DNA of 64,000 nucleotides from Leifsonia poae (lineage in GTDB: Bacteria > Actinomycetota > Actinomycetes > Actinomycetales > Microbacteriaceae), in assembly GCF_020009625.1 (NCBI RefSeq), contig NZ_JAIHLP010000002.1, forward strand, positions 2,356,001 to 2,420,000, written 5' to 3'. The position numbers were made by a program, and so were the translations under genes. Shown here one piece after another: positions 18,901 through 28,211 of this stretch (position 1 is the first letter of the stretch; every line of letters starts with the position of its first letter). The notes under the pieces were generated by a model, which made no database searches, was not told the origin of the DNA, and was given only the letters and a program-made list of their open reading frames with translations.

Positions 18901-20334
18901 TCACGAGTTCGTGCGCTGCTCCCACCAGGCGAGCAGTCGTCGCGTCGCCTCCTCCTCGCCGAGAGGGCCGTGGTCGAGCCGCAGCTCGAGAAGGAACTTC
19001 ATCGCCTCGCCGACCTCTCGACTCGGTCGCAGGCCGAGGATGCGCATGACCTGCTCGCCGTCGAGGTCTGGACGCACCGCATCCAGCTCCTCTTTCTGCT
19101 GCAACTCGCGGATTCGCGCCTCGAGATCGTCGTACGCGAACCCGAGCCGATCCGCCTTCCGCCGATTCCTCGTGGTGACATCCGCACGAGTGAGCATGTG
19201 CAGGCGCTCCAGCTCGCCACCCGCGTCTCGCACATAGCGGCGAACCGCGGAGTCGGTCCAGCTGCTCTCGGTGTACCCGAAGAACCGCAGATGCAGCTCG
19301 ATGAGGCGGGCGACCGACTCGATCGTCGCCTTGTCGAACCGCAGCGCGGTCAGCCGCTTCTTCGCGAGCTTCGCGCCGACCACGTCATGGTGGTGGAAGC
19401 TGACGACCCCGCCCGGCTCGAGCCGACGTGTGGCAGGCTTGCCGATGTCGTGCAGGATCGCGGCGAGCCGCAGCACCAGGTCGGGCTCCGCCCCCTGGTG
19501 CCGCTCCTTCTCGTAGCCGATCGCCTGGTCGAGCACGGTGAGGCTGTGCTGGTAGACGTCTTTGTGGTGGTGGTGTTCGTCCACCTCCAACCGCAGCGCA
19601 GGGATCTCAGGGATCACGAGCCGCGCGAGGCCGGTGGCGACGAGAAGCTCCATCCCCGGTCGCGGGTCGTCGGTCACAAGAAGCTTCGCCAGTTCGTCGC
19701 GCACGCGTTCCGCGCTCACGATCTCGATGCGGTCGGCAAGCTCCACCATCGCCCGTTCGGTGTCCTCGTCCACGGTGAATCCGAGTTGCGAGGTGAACCG
19801 GGCGGCCCGCAGCATGCGCAGCGGATCGTCGCCGAACGAGATCTCGGGGCTGCTCGGCGTGGTGAGCGTGCGGCTCAGCAGATGCTCGACACCACCGGAG
19901 GGGTCGACGAGCCGAACCTCGGGAACCCGCAGGGCCAGCGCATTGACCGTGAAATCGCGTCGCAGCAGATCGCCTTCGAGCGTGTCCCCGAACTCCACAT
20001 CCGGTTTGCGGGTCTCCCCGTCGTAGCTATCGGTGCGGTAGGTGGTGATCTCCACGGTGTCGTCACCGAATCGGGCGCCGATCGTTCCGAACTGCCGCCC
20101 GATATCCCACACGGCGTCCGCGCGAGGGGCGACGAGCTTCAGAATGTCGTCGGGGCGGGCATTCGTCGTGAAGTCCAGGTCGTGCACAGGTCGGCCCAGG
20201 AGGGCATCCCGAACCGGTCCACCGACCAGCGAAAGCTCGTACCCCGCCGCGGCGAAAACGGCGGACACTCGGGCGACCGTCGGCGATGCCGCAAGGTCGC
20301 CGAGACGGGCGAGGGATTCCGCGACGCTCTGCAT
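18901..20334 (-). CDS. CCA tRNA nucleotidyltransferase
   Basis: Adds or repairs the 3' CCA of tRNAs. Start at the ATG of MQSVAESLARLGDLA (477 residues); a GTG 30 bp earlier has no ribosome binding site. The nucleotidyltransferase head has LVGGPVRDALLGRPVHDLDF with the DxD metal site, then RRDFTVNALAL. An HD-type domain follows (LRLAAILHDIGKPATRR). The homologue in Mycobacterium is annotated pcnA and sits at the same place before the DUF6049 and murJ genes. None of the three tRNA genes in the window encodes CCA, which makes this enzyme essential. Confidence 0.93.
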   Translation of the reverse strand: MQSVAESLARLGDLAASPTVARVSAVFAAAGYELSLVGGPVRDALLGRPVHDLDFTTNARPDDILKLVAPRADAVWDIGRQFGTIGARFGDDTVEITTYRTDSYDGETRKPDVEFGDTLEGDLLRRDFTVNALALRVPEVRLVDPSGGVEHLLSRTLTTPSSPEISFGDDPLRMLRAARFTSQLGFTVDEDTERAMVELADRIEIVSAERVRDELAKLLVTDDPRPGMELLVATGLARLVIPEIPALRLEVDEHHHHKDVYQHSLTVLDQAIGYEKERHQGAEPDLVLRLAAILHDIGKPATRRLEPGGVVSFHHHDVVGAKLAKKRLTALRFDKATIESVARLIELHLRFFGYTESSWTDSAVRRYVRDAGGELERLHMLTRADVTTRNRRKADRLGFAYDDLEARIRELQQKEELDAVRPDLDGEQVMRILGLRPSREVGEAMKFLLELRLDHGPLGEEEATRRLLAWWEQRTNS

Positions 20335-20415
20335 GGTGCCCCAGTTTACGGGCGTGCTCGCCACCGTCTCTCAGGGCCCTCCCCCTAGAATCGTCGTCAT
20401 GGAGGCCGAACCGGG

Positions 20416-22734
20416 ATGGCGCATCGACGCATGAGGGCACCCGGCCTCTCCCTCTTCAGGGGTGCCCGCGGTGCCGCTGCCCTGCTCGGGCTGAGCCTCG
20501 TTTTCGCCGGTCTTCCCGGCGCTGCGGCGAGTGCTTCGACCTTCCCCGCCGCGGGGTCGGGAGTATCGACCGAGGCGACCGTGGCCGACACTCCCGCTCT
20601 GACCGTCTCGCTCACGGCGGCCAACGCCGGCGTGCTCGCCCCCGGTCAGGAGCTCACCGTCTCCGTCACGGTGACCAATTCATCGAACGGTACGGTGTCG
20701 CCGGGCAACGTCGAGCTCTGGCTCGATCCGTCGCGGCAGAAGTCCCGTTCGGCTTTGACCTCGTGGCTGTCGTCCACCGATGCGGTCGCGAACACCGTCA
20801 CGATCGGCCGCGCAGCCGTTCCCCTGCTCGAACCCGGAACGAGCACCGTCGTTCAGGTGCAGGTCCCGGCGGCGTCCGTTCCGTTCGCCACGAGCATCAC
20901 TGAAGCGGTGTACGGCCTGGGTGCGAGCATCGACGCCGGAGACGCTGAAACCGTCTCTGCTCGGGGCAGTGTGGTGTGGAATCCTGGGTCGTCGGCCCCG
21001 CCCTCCACCGTCGGGGTCGTCATGCCGGTGATCAGCCCGTCGACATCGGGTGGTCTCCTCTCCGCCGACGATCTGACGACCTTCACCGGACCGAACGGCG
21101 TGCTGACCCGCGAGCTCGACGGTTTGGCGAAGCACAGCAGTGTGGCCATCGGCATCGACCCGATGATCATCGCGTCGGTTCGGGCTCTCGGCAACGCGGC
21201 GCCGGAGTCGGCGACCGCATGGCTCGATCGCCTGTCACACCTCCCCAACGACATCTTCCCTCTCGCATTCGGTGACGCTGACGTCGCCGGTCAGATCCAG
21301 AGCGGGCTTTCGGCACCGCTCGCCCCCACCTCTCTCGCCTACGCGCTCGATCCCAAGAACTTCTCGCCGACGCCGAGCCCGGTGGGCGAGCCGACGGCAA
21401 CGCCGACTCCGACCGCGACTCCGGGCGCCACACCCAGCCCGACGCCGACGACGGGAACAGGACCTGTTCTGCCGACCCTGGCCGAGCTGGTCTCGTGGAA
21501 GTACACGCTCCACGGCATCGCCTGGCCCGGCGACGACACCGTGCGCACGGCCGATCTCGCCCCGCTCGTCGCGGCCGGTCTCACCACGACGATCGTCTCC
21601 AGCTCCAACACGTCGGCCAAGCGCCTGAGTGGCACCGCCAACGCAGCACTCCCCTTCAGCCGCGGCAAACTCGCCGTCGCAGATGCGGGTCTCTCCGACG
21701 CCATCCGGCAGGCCGCGTCCGCCCCGAGCGCCGTCGCGTGGAACACGGCGATGTCGAAGGTGAACGCTCAGCTCGAACTCACCGCTCAGGAGGGCGGCGA
21801 CGCGAAACATCTCCTGGTGTCCTTCGACCGGTCCTGGCCCTCGAGCGGCACACAGCTGGGCAACACCCTCGACGCGCTGCTCGGCTCGCCCTGGTCGTCG
21901 GCAGCGACCCTGCCCGAGACGTTGGCGGGCGCATCCACAGCAGGGCTCACCCTCACGGACGCGGCGGAGACCGACTCGCGCATCGACACCATCAAGCGGT
22001 TGCTCGCGGAGGAGAAGTCCCTGGCCGACTTCTCGACCGTGCTCGATGATCCGACGACGCTGACCGGCAGCACCCGCGCCGAGATCCTGACACTGTTGGC
22101 GGTCTCCTGGCAGAACCCCCGCAACGACTGGGATGCGGCGGTCGCGGAGTTCTCAAAGACCACCACCGGCACACTCAGCTCCATCCGCATCGTTCCGACC
22201 GAGAACGTCAACCTGGTGAGCGCACAAGGCTCGATCCCGTTCACCGTCGTCAACGACCTCAAGAACGAGGCCGCCAATCTCGTGCTGACCGCCCTGCCCT
22301 CCAACAGCCGGCTCGAGATCGATGAAGACGCCACAAAACGTCTCCTCCCCGACTCGCGAGCCACGATGCTCGTGCCGGTGAAGGCCAAACTCGGCAACGG
22401 GCAGGTGGTCCTCACCCTGCACCTGTTCAGTCCGACCGGCGTCGAGATCGGCTATCCCAGCACCGTGACCGTGGATGTGCACGCCGATTGGGAGGGCATC
22501 GGCGCCCTGATCTTCGGCATCCTGCTCGTGTTGCTGTTCGGCTTCGGCATCGTGCGGAACATCCTCCGCCGCCGCGATCAGCGACGGAACGGAGGAACGG
22601 TGGAGTCGGACGACAAGACCGACGCCCCCGCTGAGGCCGACGCCCCCCGTGATACCGATACCGTCGTCGATACTGATGCCGATGCCTCTGCCTCTGCCTC
22701 TGCGGGTACCGGGGAGGACGACCCGCGTGGCTAG
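20416..22734 (+). CDS. DUF6049 membrane-anchored extracytoplasmic protein
   Basis: A 772-residue protein with an N-terminal signal (RGARGAAALLGLSLVFAGLPGAAASA), a large extracytoplasmic region and one C-terminal helix (LIFGILLVLLFGFGIVRNIL, about 695-715). A cytoplasmic tail rich in Asp and Ala follows. A Pro/Thr-rich hinge (TPTATPGATPSPTPTTGTG) splits the outer region near residues 318-345. It is the counterpart of mycobacterial Rv3909, always next to murJ, suggesting work on the cell envelope; biochemical role unknown. Its stop overlaps the murJ start by 8 bp. The exact start (20416 or the ATG at 20431) is uncertain. Confidence 0.8.
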   Translation: MAHRRMRAPGLSLFRGARGAAALLGLSLVFAGLPGAAASASTFPAAGSGVSTEATVADTPALTVSLTAANAGVLAPGQELTVSVTVTNSSNGTVSPGNVELWLDPSRQKSRSALTSWLSSTDAVANTVTIGRAAVPLLEPGTSTVVQVQVPAASVPFATSITEAVYGLGASIDAGDAETVSARGSVVWNPGSSAPPSTVGVVMPVISPSTSGGLLSADDLTTFTGPNGVLTRELDGLAKHSSVAIGIDPMIIASVRALGNAAPESATAWLDRLSHLPNDIFPLAFGDADVAGQIQSGLSAPLAPTSLAYALDPKNFSPTPSPVGEPTATPTPTATPGATPSPTPTTGTGPVLPTLAELVSWKYTLHGIAWPGDDTVRTADLAPLVAAGLTTTIVSSSNTSAKRLSGTANAALPFSRGKLAVADAGLSDAIRQAASAPSAVAWNTAMSKVNAQLELTAQEGGDAKHLLVSFDRSWPSSGTQLGNTLDALLGSPWSSAATLPETLAGASTAGLTLTDAAETDSRIDTIKRLLAEEKSLADFSTVLDDPTTLTGSTRAEILTLLAVSWQNPRNDWDAAVAEFSKTTTGTLSSIRIVPTENVNLVSAQGSIPFTVVNDLKNEAANLVLTALPSNSRLEIDEDATKRLLPDSRATMLVPVKAKLGNGQVVLTLHLFSPTGVEIGYPSTVTVDVHADWEGIGALIFGILLVLLFGFGIVRNILRRRDQRRNGGTVESDDKTDAPAEADAPRDTDTVVDTDADASASASAGTGEDDPRG

Positions 22735-24349
22735 CGTCGGCCGTGCGAGCGCGATGCTCGCCTCGGGCACGCTCGTCTCGCGCATCCTCGGTTTCGTCAA
22801 AGCCTGGTTGCTCCTGCAGGCCATCGGCGCTGTGGCGTTCGCGTCGAACCCGTACGCCACGTCGACCATCGTGCCGAACAGCATCTATGCGCTCATCGCC
22901 CAGGGGATCCTCAACGCCATCCTCGTGCCGCAGATCGTGCGCGCCTCCACCAACGCCGATGGCGGCAAGGCCTACATCAACAAACTCGTCACTGTCGGGA
23001 TCATGGTCTTCGCCGCGGTGGCTCTTGTGGCCACACTGCTGTCGCCGGTTCTGATGCAGCTCTTCGGCCTTCGTGGCAACGCGGCCGCCATCGCCACCGC
23101 GTTCGCCTACTGGTCGTTGCCGCAGATCTTCTTCCTCGGCCTCTACACGCTGCTGGGTGAGGTGCTCAACGCACGCAAGTCGTTCGGCCCCTTCACCTGG
23201 GCGCCCGTCGTCAACAACATCGTCGCGATCGCCATGCTGCTCGTCTTCATCGGACTCTTCGGTTCCGACCCCGAGAGCGTGCGCTCAGAGACGCAGTGGA
23301 ACTCGGGGATGGTCGCACTACTCGCGGGCGGCGCGACACTCGGTGTGGCCGTGCAGGCATTCATCCTCTTCTTCTTCTGGCGGCGCGTCGGCCTCCACTT
23401 CCGCTTCGACTTCGGGTGGCGGGGAGTGAACCTGGGTCACGCCGGTCGAGCCGCCGCCTGGACCTTCGGAATGCTCATCGCCACCCAGGTCGCCGGCGTG
23501 ATCGAGACGAACGTGGCGAACTCGAGCGGCACGGGGCATGCCGGTCCGGCCATCATGAACAGCGCGTGGCTCATCTTCATGCTCCCGCACGGGATCATCG
23601 CCGTCTCGATCGTCACCGCCTTCTACACCCGGATGGCGGAGCACGCCCATCGCGGCGATGTGAACGCATTCCGCTCCGACTTCTCCAGCGGCGCGCGCTC
23701 CATCCTGATGCTGATCGTCTTCTCGTCCGCCGCCCTCATCGTGGTGGCGCTGCCGGTGGCGAGCGTCTTCTCGAGGCCGTTCTACCAGGAGTACGGCCTG
23801 GTGCTGGTGGCCTACCTTGTCGGGCTGGTGCCGTTCTCGATCGTTTTCATGGCCCAGCGCGCGTTCTACTCCCTCGGCAACACGCGCACGCCGTTCTTCT
23901 TCACCCTCGCGCAGGTCGCCGTGATCGTCGTCGGCGTTCTGCTCTGCTTCCGCGTCGGCCCCGACTACCGCGCCGCCGCGGTCGCTCTCGTTGTCTCGAT
24001 CGCCGGAACCGTCCAGGCGTTCATCGCTGTCGGCCTGCTGCGCCGCCGCATCGGGGGAGTGGATGGGCGGCGCATCCTGAGCGGTCTCTGGCGTTTCGCC
24101 CTCGCGGCGGTCATCGCCATGATCGCCGGTGCCGGCTTCCTCGCCCTGCTGGGGGGTGTCGCGCCGGGCGCGTTCCCGATCGCCTCGTTCGTCGGCGCGA
24201 TCGTGTCGACCGCCGTCGTCGGCATCGTCATGGTGATCGTCTACTTCGGTGCGCTCATCGTCTTGCGTTCACGCGACCTCGAAGCCGGGATCGCACCGAT
24301 TCTGAACCGTTTGACCCGCCGCTCCGAACACACAGCAGACGCGGAATAG
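22727..24349 (+). CDS. murJ: Lipid II flippase MurJ
   Basis: A 540-residue MviN/MurJ protein with about 14 membrane helices that moves lipid II across the membrane for peptidoglycan synthesis. GTG start with GGGGAGGA 8 bp upstream, inside the end of the DUF6049 gene, so translation is coupled. Motifs include ASGTLVSRILGFVKAWLL and NSIYALIAQGILNAILVPQI. It ends soon after the last helix, without the pseudokinase and extracellular extensions of mycobacterial MurJ. Confidence 0.93.
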   Translation: MASVGRASAMLASGTLVSRILGFVKAWLLLQAIGAVAFASNPYATSTIVPNSIYALIAQGILNAILVPQIVRASTNADGGKAYINKLVTVGIMVFAAVALVATLLSPVLMQLFGLRGNAAAIATAFAYWSLPQIFFLGLYTLLGEVLNARKSFGPFTWAPVVNNIVAIAMLLVFIGLFGSDPESVRSETQWNSGMVALLAGGATLGVAVQAFILFFFWRRVGLHFRFDFGWRGVNLGHAGRAAAWTFGMLIATQVAGVIETNVANSSGTGHAGPAIMNSAWLIFMLPHGIIAVSIVTAFYTRMAEHAHRGDVNAFRSDFSSGARSILMLIVFSSAALIVVALPVASVFSRPFYQEYGLVLVAYLVGLVPFSIVFMAQRAFYSLGNTRTPFFFTLAQVAVIVVGVLLCFRVGPDYRAAAVALVVSIAGTVQAFIAVGLLRRRIGGVDGRRILSGLWRFALAAVIAMIAGAGFLALLGGVAPGAFPIASFVGAIVSTAVVGIVMVIVYFGALIVLRSRDLEAGIAPILNRLTRRSEHTADAE

Positions 24350-24422
24350 CATCCGCTTAGGATGTGTTCTACACCTCAGCGATTCCACTCGGAAGCGCTA
24401 CTGATAGTGCGAGGAGCCCGTT

Positions 24423-25400
24423 GTGCGGCAGATCATCATCATCGGTTCCGGCCCAGCCGGATACACGGCGGCGATTTACGCTGCCCGAGCCAACCTGCGA
24501 CCGCTGCTGATCGCTTCGTCCGTCGAAGCGGGCGGCGAGCTCATGAACACGACCGAGGTCGAGAACTTCCCGGGCTTCCCCGACGGCATCACGGGTCCTG
24601 ACCTGATGATGAAGATGCAGGCGCAGGCCGAGAAGTTCGGCACTGAGGTCGTTCTCGACGACGTCGTGTCGGTCGACCTCGCCGGTGACATCAAATCCGT
24701 CACCCTCGGCTCCGGCGCCGTGCACGAAGCTCTGTCCGTGATCTTCGCCACCGGATCCGCCTACCGCAAGCTCGGCCTCGAAGACGAAGAGCGGCTTTCC
24801 GGCCACGGCGTCTCCTGGTGCGCGACCTGCGACGGGTTCTTCTTCCGCGAGCGCACCATCGCGGTCGTCGGCGGCGGCGACTCCGCGATGGAGGAGGCGA
24901 CCTTCCTCACCCGTTTCGCCGACAAGGTCTACGTGATCCACCGCAAAGATTCGCTCCGCGCCTCCAAGATCATGCAAGATCGCGCGTTCGCCAACGACAA
25001 GATCGAGTTCGTCTGGAACTCCGAAGTCGTCGGTATCAACGGCGCTGAGACCGTGCAGAGCGTCGCCCTTCGCGACACGGTGACGGGCGAACAGAGCGAA
25101 CTCGAACTCCAGGGCCTGTTCATCGCGATCGGCAACGACCCGCGCGTGCACCTCGTGCACGGACAGCTCGACCTCACTCCGGAAGGCACCATCGCGGTGG
25201 CCGGCCGGAGTTCCAAGACGAAGGTCGCGGGCGTGTTCGCGGCCGGCGATGTGATCGACCCGCACTACCGCCAGGCGGTCACCGCCGCGGCATCGGGCAC
25301 GGTCGCAGCGCTGGACGCCGAGCAGTACCTCGCGAGCCTCCCCAAAGACCTGTCGGCTGAAGCGGAAGCCGACGATCTCGAACTCACCCCCACCGCATAA
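24423..25400 (+). CDS. trxB: Thioredoxin-disulfide reductase
   Basis: A 325-residue flavoprotein passing electrons from NADPH to thioredoxin. FAD site IIIGSGPAGYTAAIYAARA at the N-terminus, redox cysteines C133 and C136 in SWCATCDGFF, NADPH site AVVGGGDSAMEEATFL, and the C-terminal FAD motif VFAAGDVIDPHYRQAVTAAASG. GTG start with GAGGAG 7 bp upstream. trxA follows after 13 bp, so they form an operon. The sigma factor gene (sigM) found between murJ and trxB in mycobacteria is absent. Confidence 0.96.
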   Translation: MRQIIIIGSGPAGYTAAIYAARANLRPLLIASSVEAGGELMNTTEVENFPGFPDGITGPDLMMKMQAQAEKFGTEVVLDDVVSVDLAGDIKSVTLGSGAVHEALSVIFATGSAYRKLGLEDEERLSGHGVSWCATCDGFFFRERTIAVVGGGDSAMEEATFLTRFADKVYVIHRKDSLRASKIMQDRAFANDKIEFVWNSEVVGINGAETVQSVALRDTVTGEQSELELQGLFIAIGNDPRVHLVHGQLDLTPEGTIAVAGRSSKTKVAGVFAAGDVIDPHYRQAVTAAASGTVAALDAEQYLASLPKDLSAEAEADDLELTPTA

Positions 25401-25413
25401 GGAGAATCACACA

Positions 25414-25740
25414 ATGTCTGCAGCACGTTCCGTCACAGACGCCACCTTCCAGGATGACGTCCTCAGCAGCGAGAAGACGATTCTCGTCGACTTCTGGGCA
25501 GAGTGGTGCGGCCCGTGTCGCGCCGTCGGACCCATCCTCGATCAGATCGCCGCTGAGCACGCGGACAAGATCGAGATCGTCAAGCTGAATGTCGACGAGA
25601 ACCCGCAGACCGCGGCGAAGTACCAGATCACCTCCATCCCGGCGATGAAGGTGTACCAGGGCGGAGAGGTCGTCAAGACCGTCATCGGCGCCAAGCCGAA
25701 GCCTGCCCTCGAAGCCGACCTGGCCGCCTACCTCGCGTAG
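25414..25740 (+). CDS. trxA: Thioredoxin
   Basis: A 108-residue thioredoxin with the active site FWAEWCGPCRAVGP (C32, C35) and the cis-Pro loop TSIPAMKVY. It reduces protein disulfides in the cytoplasm and is recharged by the upstream reductase. Followed by a classic terminator. Confidence 0.97.
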   Translation: MSAARSVTDATFQDDVLSSEKTILVDFWAEWCGPCRAVGPILDQIAAEHADKIEIVKLNVDENPQTAAKYQITSIPAMKVYQGGEVVKTVIGAKPKPALEADLAAYLA

Positions 25741-25756
25741 CCGACCAGTCCTTCCA

Positions 25757-25790
25757 GACCCGTCCGGCGATAAGCCGGGCGGGTCTTTTT
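25757..25790 (+). terminator. Rho-independent terminator after trxA
   Basis: GACCCGTCCGGC pairs with GCCGGGCGGGTC (12-bp stem with one G-T pair, 5-base loop GATAA) followed by TTTTT, starting 17 bp after the trxA stop. A textbook signal that ends the trxBA transcript. Confidence 0.93.
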
Positions 25791-25883
25791 CGTATCGGCG
25801 GCATCCCGAACCGTCCACCCACGATTTCGGGGGTGGTGCTCCACACAAATAGCATTGGCAAACGGCGTAAGAACGGAAGAAAA

Positions 25884-27206
25884 GTGACTGATCAGGGCAG
25901 CCCGCTTTCACGCGGAAACAATCTCGACCCGTGGTACCACCACTACGCGCAGCGTACGAGCGGCCTGGCCGCCAGCGAGGTCCGAGCCCTGTTCGCCGTG
26001 GCCAGCCGCCCCGAGGTCGTCTCCCTGGCCGGGGGGATGCCGTTCGTCTCCGCCCTTCCCGAAGATCTCGTCGTCGGCGCGATGAACCGTGTGATGCGCG
26101 AGCAGGGTCCTGTGGCGCTGCAGTACGGCTCCGGCCAGGGCGTTCCCGCCCTCCGTGAGCAGATCCTCGACGTGATGGCGTTGGAGGGCATCAGCGGCAG
26201 TGCCGACGACGTCGTCATCACCACCGGTTCGCAGCACGCGCTCGAGCTCTTCAGCAAGCTCTTCATCGATCCCGGGGATGTGGTGCTCGCCGAAGGTCCG
26301 AGCTACGTGACCGCCATGGTCATCTTCCGCTCCTATCAGGCCGAAGTCGATCACGTTCCGATGGACGAGCACGGCCTCATCCCCGAGGCGCTGCGCGAGC
26401 ACATCGCCCGTTTGAAGGCCGCCGGGCGCACGGTGAAGTTCCTCTACACCGTGCCGACGTTCCACAACCCGGCCGGCGTGACGCTGACCTGGGAACGGCG
26501 TCTGGAGATCCTCGAGATCGCCCGCGCCAACGACATCCTCGTGCTCGAGGACAATCCGTACGGGCTGCTCTACTTCGGCGAGAAGCCCCCTGAGGCGATG
26601 CGCTCGGTCGAACGTGACGGCGTCGTGTATCTGGGCACCTTTTCGAAGACCCTCGCTCCGGGTTTCCGGGTGGGCTGGGCGCTGGCCCCGCACGCCATCC
26701 GCGAGAAGCTCATCCTGGCCAATGAGGCGGCCGTGCTGAGCCCCAGTTCGTTCAGCCAGCTGGTGGTGTCGGAGTACCTCCGCGATGCGGATTGGAAGGC
26801 GCAGATCGACACTTTCCGCGGCGTCTACCGGGAACGCAAGGAGACGATGATCTCTGCGTTGGAGGAGCATCTTCCCGAACTCAGCTGGACCAACCCCAAC
26901 GGCGGCTTCTACGTCTGGTTGACGCTGCCGGACCACCTCGACTCGAAGGCGATGCTCCCGCGTGCCGTGACCGAGCTCGTCGCATACACTCCGGGAACGG
27001 CGTTCTACGCCGACGGCTCCGGCCGGCACAATATGCGCCTCTCGTTCTGCTATCCGACACCCGAGAGAATCCGGGTCGGAATCCGACGGCTCGCCACCGT
27101 GATCAACGGCGAACAGGATCTGCTCGATACTTTCGCTGGAACCGGCCCGCTGTCATCCATCCGCTCCGATCGCAACAGTGCCAACCCTCCGACCGACCTC
27201 CGCTAG
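25884..27206 (+). CDS. PLP-dependent aminotransferase, MocR/2-aminoadipate type fold
   Basis: A 440-residue class I aminotransferase. GTG start (VTDQGSPLSRGNNLDPW) with a purine-rich GGAAG 5-6 bp upstream. Motifs: VVSLAGGMPF, QYGSGQGVPALREQIL, YTVPTFHNPAGVT, PLP lysine in LGTFSKTLAPGFRVGW, and the C-terminal NMRLSFCYP. This is the family of 2-aminoadipate and similar broad aminotransferases and of MocR C-terminal domains, here without a DNA-binding domain. It is 27 bp before a Ddl-like ligase, which may mean linked D- or L-amino-acid metabolism. Substrate unknown. Confidence 0.83.
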   Translation: MTDQGSPLSRGNNLDPWYHHYAQRTSGLAASEVRALFAVASRPEVVSLAGGMPFVSALPEDLVVGAMNRVMREQGPVALQYGSGQGVPALREQILDVMALEGISGSADDVVITTGSQHALELFSKLFIDPGDVVLAEGPSYVTAMVIFRSYQAEVDHVPMDEHGLIPEALREHIARLKAAGRTVKFLYTVPTFHNPAGVTLTWERRLEILEIARANDILVLEDNPYGLLYFGEKPPEAMRSVERDGVVYLGTFSKTLAPGFRVGWALAPHAIREKLILANEAAVLSPSSFSQLVVSEYLRDADWKAQIDTFRGVYRERKETMISALEEHLPELSWTNPNGGFYVWLTLPDHLDSKAMLPRAVTELVAYTPGTAFYADGSGRHNMRLSFCYPTPERIRVGIRRLATVINGEQDLLDTFAGTGPLSSIRSDRNSANPPTDLR

Positions 27207-27233
27207 CAGACATTCGAAAGAAAAGACCTGATC

Positions 27234-28211
27234 ATGGCTGAATTCTCTGCCCTCGACATCGTGGTTCTCGCCGGCGGTATCTCGCACGAACGCGACATCT
27301 CGCTGCGCTCGGGCCGGCGCGTGGCCGATGGACTCAACTCGCTCGGACACAAGGTGACCTTCCGCGATCCGGATGCGTCCCTCCTCGGCTTCCTCGCCGA
27401 GAACCAGCCCGACGTGGTCTGGCCGGCGCTGCACGGCGCCAGCGGGGAAGACGGCGCTCTGCGCGCGTTGCTCGAACAGACGGGGATCCCTTTCGTGGGT
27501 TCCCGCACCGACGCGGCCAGGCTCGCCTGGTCGAAGCCCACCGCCAAGACGATCGTGGCGCGCGCCGGGGTAGCGACCCCCGCATCCGTGACCCTCCCGA
27601 AAGAGACGTTCCGCGAACTCGGGGCCAATAGTGTGCTGGCCACCGTCGTCGCCGGACTGCACATCCCGGTCGTGGTGAAACCGGCGCAGGGCGGCTCCGC
27701 TCAGGGTGTCACGATCGTCGAGAGCGCCGAGGAGCTGCCCCGCGCGATGGTAGACGCCTACACCTATTCCGATGTCGCGCTCATCGAGCGCAAGGTCGAG
27801 GGCGTCGAGGTCTCCGTGGCCGTGATCGATGCCGGCGAGGGCCCTCGGGCTCTGCCCGCCGTCGAGATCGAGCCTGTCGAGGGTGCATACACCTTCGACG
27901 CCCGCTACAACGCGGGGGAGACCCGGTTCTACGTTCCAGCCCGGCTCAGCGCCGACGTCGCGAAAAGCGTCGCGGATGCGGCGACCACCGCCCACACGGC
28001 GCTCGGGCTGCGTCACCTCTCACGCATCGACCTCATCGTGGACACTCAGGGCGTGCCATGGTTCCTTGAGGCGAATGTGCTGCCCGGCCTCACCGAGACC
28101 TCGATCATGCCGCAGGCGATCGACGCCGCCGGCCTTGTGGTCGGTGACGTCTACGCGGCACTCGCGTACGCGGCGATCGCGGAAGCTGAAGCGGGAGACG
28201 TTCAGCTGTAG
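27234..28211 (+). CDS. D-alanine--D-alanine ligase family ATP-grasp enzyme
   Basis: A 325-residue ATP-grasp ligase with the Ddl pattern: GGISHERDISL (catalytic Glu), ALHGASGEDGALRALLE, the serine loop GGSAQGVTI, and EANVLPGLTETSIMPQA near the end. Ddl joins two D-Ala for peptidoglycan precursors. Several spacings differ from typical Ddl, and many bacteria have another ddl elsewhere, so it may act on a different pair of amino acids. It overlaps the convergent parB gene by 10 bp. Confidence 0.78.
   Translation: MAEFSALDIVVLAGGISHERDISLRSGRRVADGLNSLGHKVTFRDPDASLLGFLAENQPDVVWPALHGASGEDGALRALLEQTGIPFVGSRTDAARLAWSKPTAKTIVARAGVATPASVTLPKETFRELGANSVLATVVAGLHIPVVVKPAQGGSAQGVTIVESAEELPRAMVDAYTYSDVALIERKVEGVEVSVAVIDAGEGPRALPAVEIEPVEGAYTFDARYNAGETRFYVPARLSADVAKSVADAATTAHTALGLRHLSRIDLIVDTQGVPWFLEANVLPGLTETSIMPQAIDAAGLVVGDVYAALAYAAIAEAEAGDVQL

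Noticed and set aside
20200..22734. Pro/Thr-rich tract of the DUF6049 gene as a DNA repeat element
   Set aside because: It is a coding low-complexity hinge (TPTATPG-type) in frame with a real protein.
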